This document shows, one piece after another, positions 62,961 through 64,000 of a stretch of DNA of 64,000 bases. Position numbers and translations under genes: made by a program. Origin of the DNA: Akkermansiaceae bacterium (GTDB lineage: Bacteria > Verrucomicrobiota > Verrucomicrobiia > Verrucomicrobiales > Akkermansiaceae). The notes under the pieces are model-generated. The model made no database searches. It worked only from the letters and a program-made list of their open reading frames with translations, and was not told where the DNA came from. Position 1 is the stretch's first letter. Each line of letters begins with the position of its first letter. The DNA lies in contig CAJJBQ010000001.1 in NCBI GenBank assembly GCA_905182405.1, positions 1,736,001 through 1,800,000 on the forward strand, written 5' to 3'.

Positions 62961-64000
62961 CATCTGTGCGTTGCTGGGGAATTTCTTCATAAAGAAGAGA
63001 AGGCGTTCCATGGCTTCAATCGGCTTGTGACCAGAAAGACCTCGGCGGATCATGTGGAGTTTATGAAGCGTGATCTCGGGAAGGACGAGTTCTTCTCGGC
63101 GAGTGCCTGATTTGAAAATATCGACGGCCGGATAGACGTAGTGCTCGGCGATGGCGCGATCAAGGACGAGTTCCATATTCCCCGTTCCTTTGAACTCTTG
63201 GAAGATGGCTTCATCGGCCTTCGAGTTAGTTTGAATGAGAGCGGTCGCTACGATCGTGAGTGAGCCGGCTTCGCGGGTATTCCGAGCCGCGGCAAATAAA
63301 CGTCGTGGCATTTCAAGAGCTCCGGCAACAATTCCTCCTGACTGGTAGCCGCGGCCCTTGCTTTCGCGACTTCCACCCATGTTGTTATTGTAGGCACGGG
63401 CAAGACGCGTGATGGAGTCCATGAGGACGAAAACATGTTGACCAGCCTCTACTAGCCGCTTCGCCCGTTCGATGCAAAGTTCAGCCACGCGACAATGATT
63501 TTGCGGAGAGTCGTCATTGGAACTCGCATAGATCTCAGCATCCGGGAGCTGACGACGAAACTCGGTAACTTCCTCGGGACGTTCGTCGACGAGGCAGATC
63601 ATGAGGTGGATGTGCTCTTCGTGGCGCTCCTGCACTGCTTCCGCCATGTGAAGGAGCATCGTTGTCTTTCCGGATCGTGGAGGAGAGACGATGAGTCCAC
63701 GCTGGCCCCGGCCCACAGGTGCCATGATATCCACCACTCGTGTGGTGTAGCGATCAGGAGTCGTTTCGAAAACGATGCGCTTGTTGGGGTTGACCGCTTT
63801 TAATTCTTCAAAGAAGGGGAGCTTTCGGGCTTTTTCTGGTGGAAGATCGTTGATGGAATCGATTGTCGTAAGCTGTGGTCCGCGCGTTGAGTCTCTCGCC
63901 TTTCCTTTGATCCAGACGCCTGAGCGGAGGCCGTTTTCACGAGCGATGTCGGGCGGAATGAAGACATCATCTTTGTTTTGCTCAAAATTTTGATCGGGTC
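62940..64000 (-). CDS. rho: Transcription termination factor Rho (5' end beyond window)
   Basis: The frame runs in from the right edge, so the N-terminus is missing. The visible part begins in the RNA-binding region (VFIPPDIARENGLRSGVWIK, VNPNKRIVFETTPDRYTTRV) and covers the whole hexameric ATPase. It has GRGQRGLIVSPPRSGKTTM (Walker A), CLVDERPEEVTEF, VLMDSITRLARAYN (Walker B), the Q-loop region KGRGYQSGGI and the R-loop EFKGTGNMEL. It ends normally. It overlaps chrA tail to tail by 21 bp. Confidence 0.95.
   Translation of the reverse strand, partial: PDQNFEQNKDDVFIPPDIARENGLRSGVWIKGKARDSTRGPQLTTIDSINDLPPEKARKLPFFEELKAVNPNKRIVFETTPDRYTTRVVDIMAPVGRGQRGLIVSPPRSGKTTMLLHMAEAVQERHEEHIHLMICLVDERPEEVTEFRRQLPDAEIYASSNDDSPQNHCRVAELCIERAKRLVEAGQHVFVLMDSITRLARAYNNNMGGSRESKGRGYQSGGIVAGALEMPRRLFAAARNTREAGSLTIVATALIQTNSKADEAIFQEFKGTGNMELVLDRAIAEHYVYPAVDIFKSGTRREELVLPEITLHKLHMIRRGLSGHKPIEAMERLLFFMKKFPSNAQMLLEIKG

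Overview
The window looks like chromosome of a Verrucomicrobiota bacterium (inference). The pointers are arylsulfatase-type enzymes with DUF1080 (3-keto-disaccharide hydrolase) proteins, a squalene-cyclase-like repeat protein behind a membrane anchor, Tat-dependent secreted proteins, a PurU/LysR pair and long TPR/coiled-coil proteins. Housekeeping genes are intact: recF, hslO, iscA- and iscU-type genes, folD, valS, dtd, purU, ftsK, rpsM-rpsK-rpsD, ruvC, a DEAD-box helicase, rho and a tRNA-Leu.

Layout. 1-3.9 kb: a truncated prenyltransferase-like protein, recF, Hsp33 and a solitary beta-class DNA methyltransferase. 4-10.4 kb: a tightly overlapped tetR-OMF-MFP-RND efflux operon with two matching palindromes near the regulator start. 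10.5-28.4 kb: mostly core genes (LysM protein, glycosyltransferase-51 protein with a dead transpeptidase domain, Fe-S assembly genes, xylulokinase-like kinase, acyltransferase, folD, valS, dtd, DUF2339, LysR, purU), interrupted by a relic joining the start of an ECF sigma factor to the end of a YfbK-like protein. 28.4-46.2 kb: an accessory island with DUF481, broken IS30 transposase around an AT-rich GIY-YIG gene, a metallophosphatase, a DUF1080 protein, a Tat/lipoprotein FAD oxidoreductase, a LamG protein, a sulfatase-DUF1080 fusion, a tandem double sulfatase, and scraps of IS1182 transposase and of another sulfatase. 46.3 kb: tRNA-Leu(CAA). 46.4-64 kb: core again (NHL propeller, manA, ftsK, ribosomal proteins, uxaC, Na/Pi symporter, TPR protein, ruvC, helicase, chrA, rho).

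The most unusual structure is in the island. A short intergenic repeat, with core GACTGCTAGGAATTTTCTTT and then a GGAGGGCCTTGAAGC/CCTTGGACCGGAGCGGAG block, occurs about seven times between 28.4 and 40.1 kb. Every copy points the same way, the copies fall between gene units, and two of them overlap the stop codon of the gene to their left. The result resembles a cassette array but lacks recognisable attC sites or an integrase.

The window also holds several deletion relics: the sigma/YfbK joint, a 100-residue in-frame remnant of a beta-CASP metallo-beta-lactamase nuclease, the IS30 pieces and a sulfatase tail. The sulfatases, DUF1080 proteins, FAD enzyme, UxaC and the xylulokinase-like enzyme fit a lifestyle of degrading sulfated or uronate-containing polysaccharides. 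That is inferred from families only.
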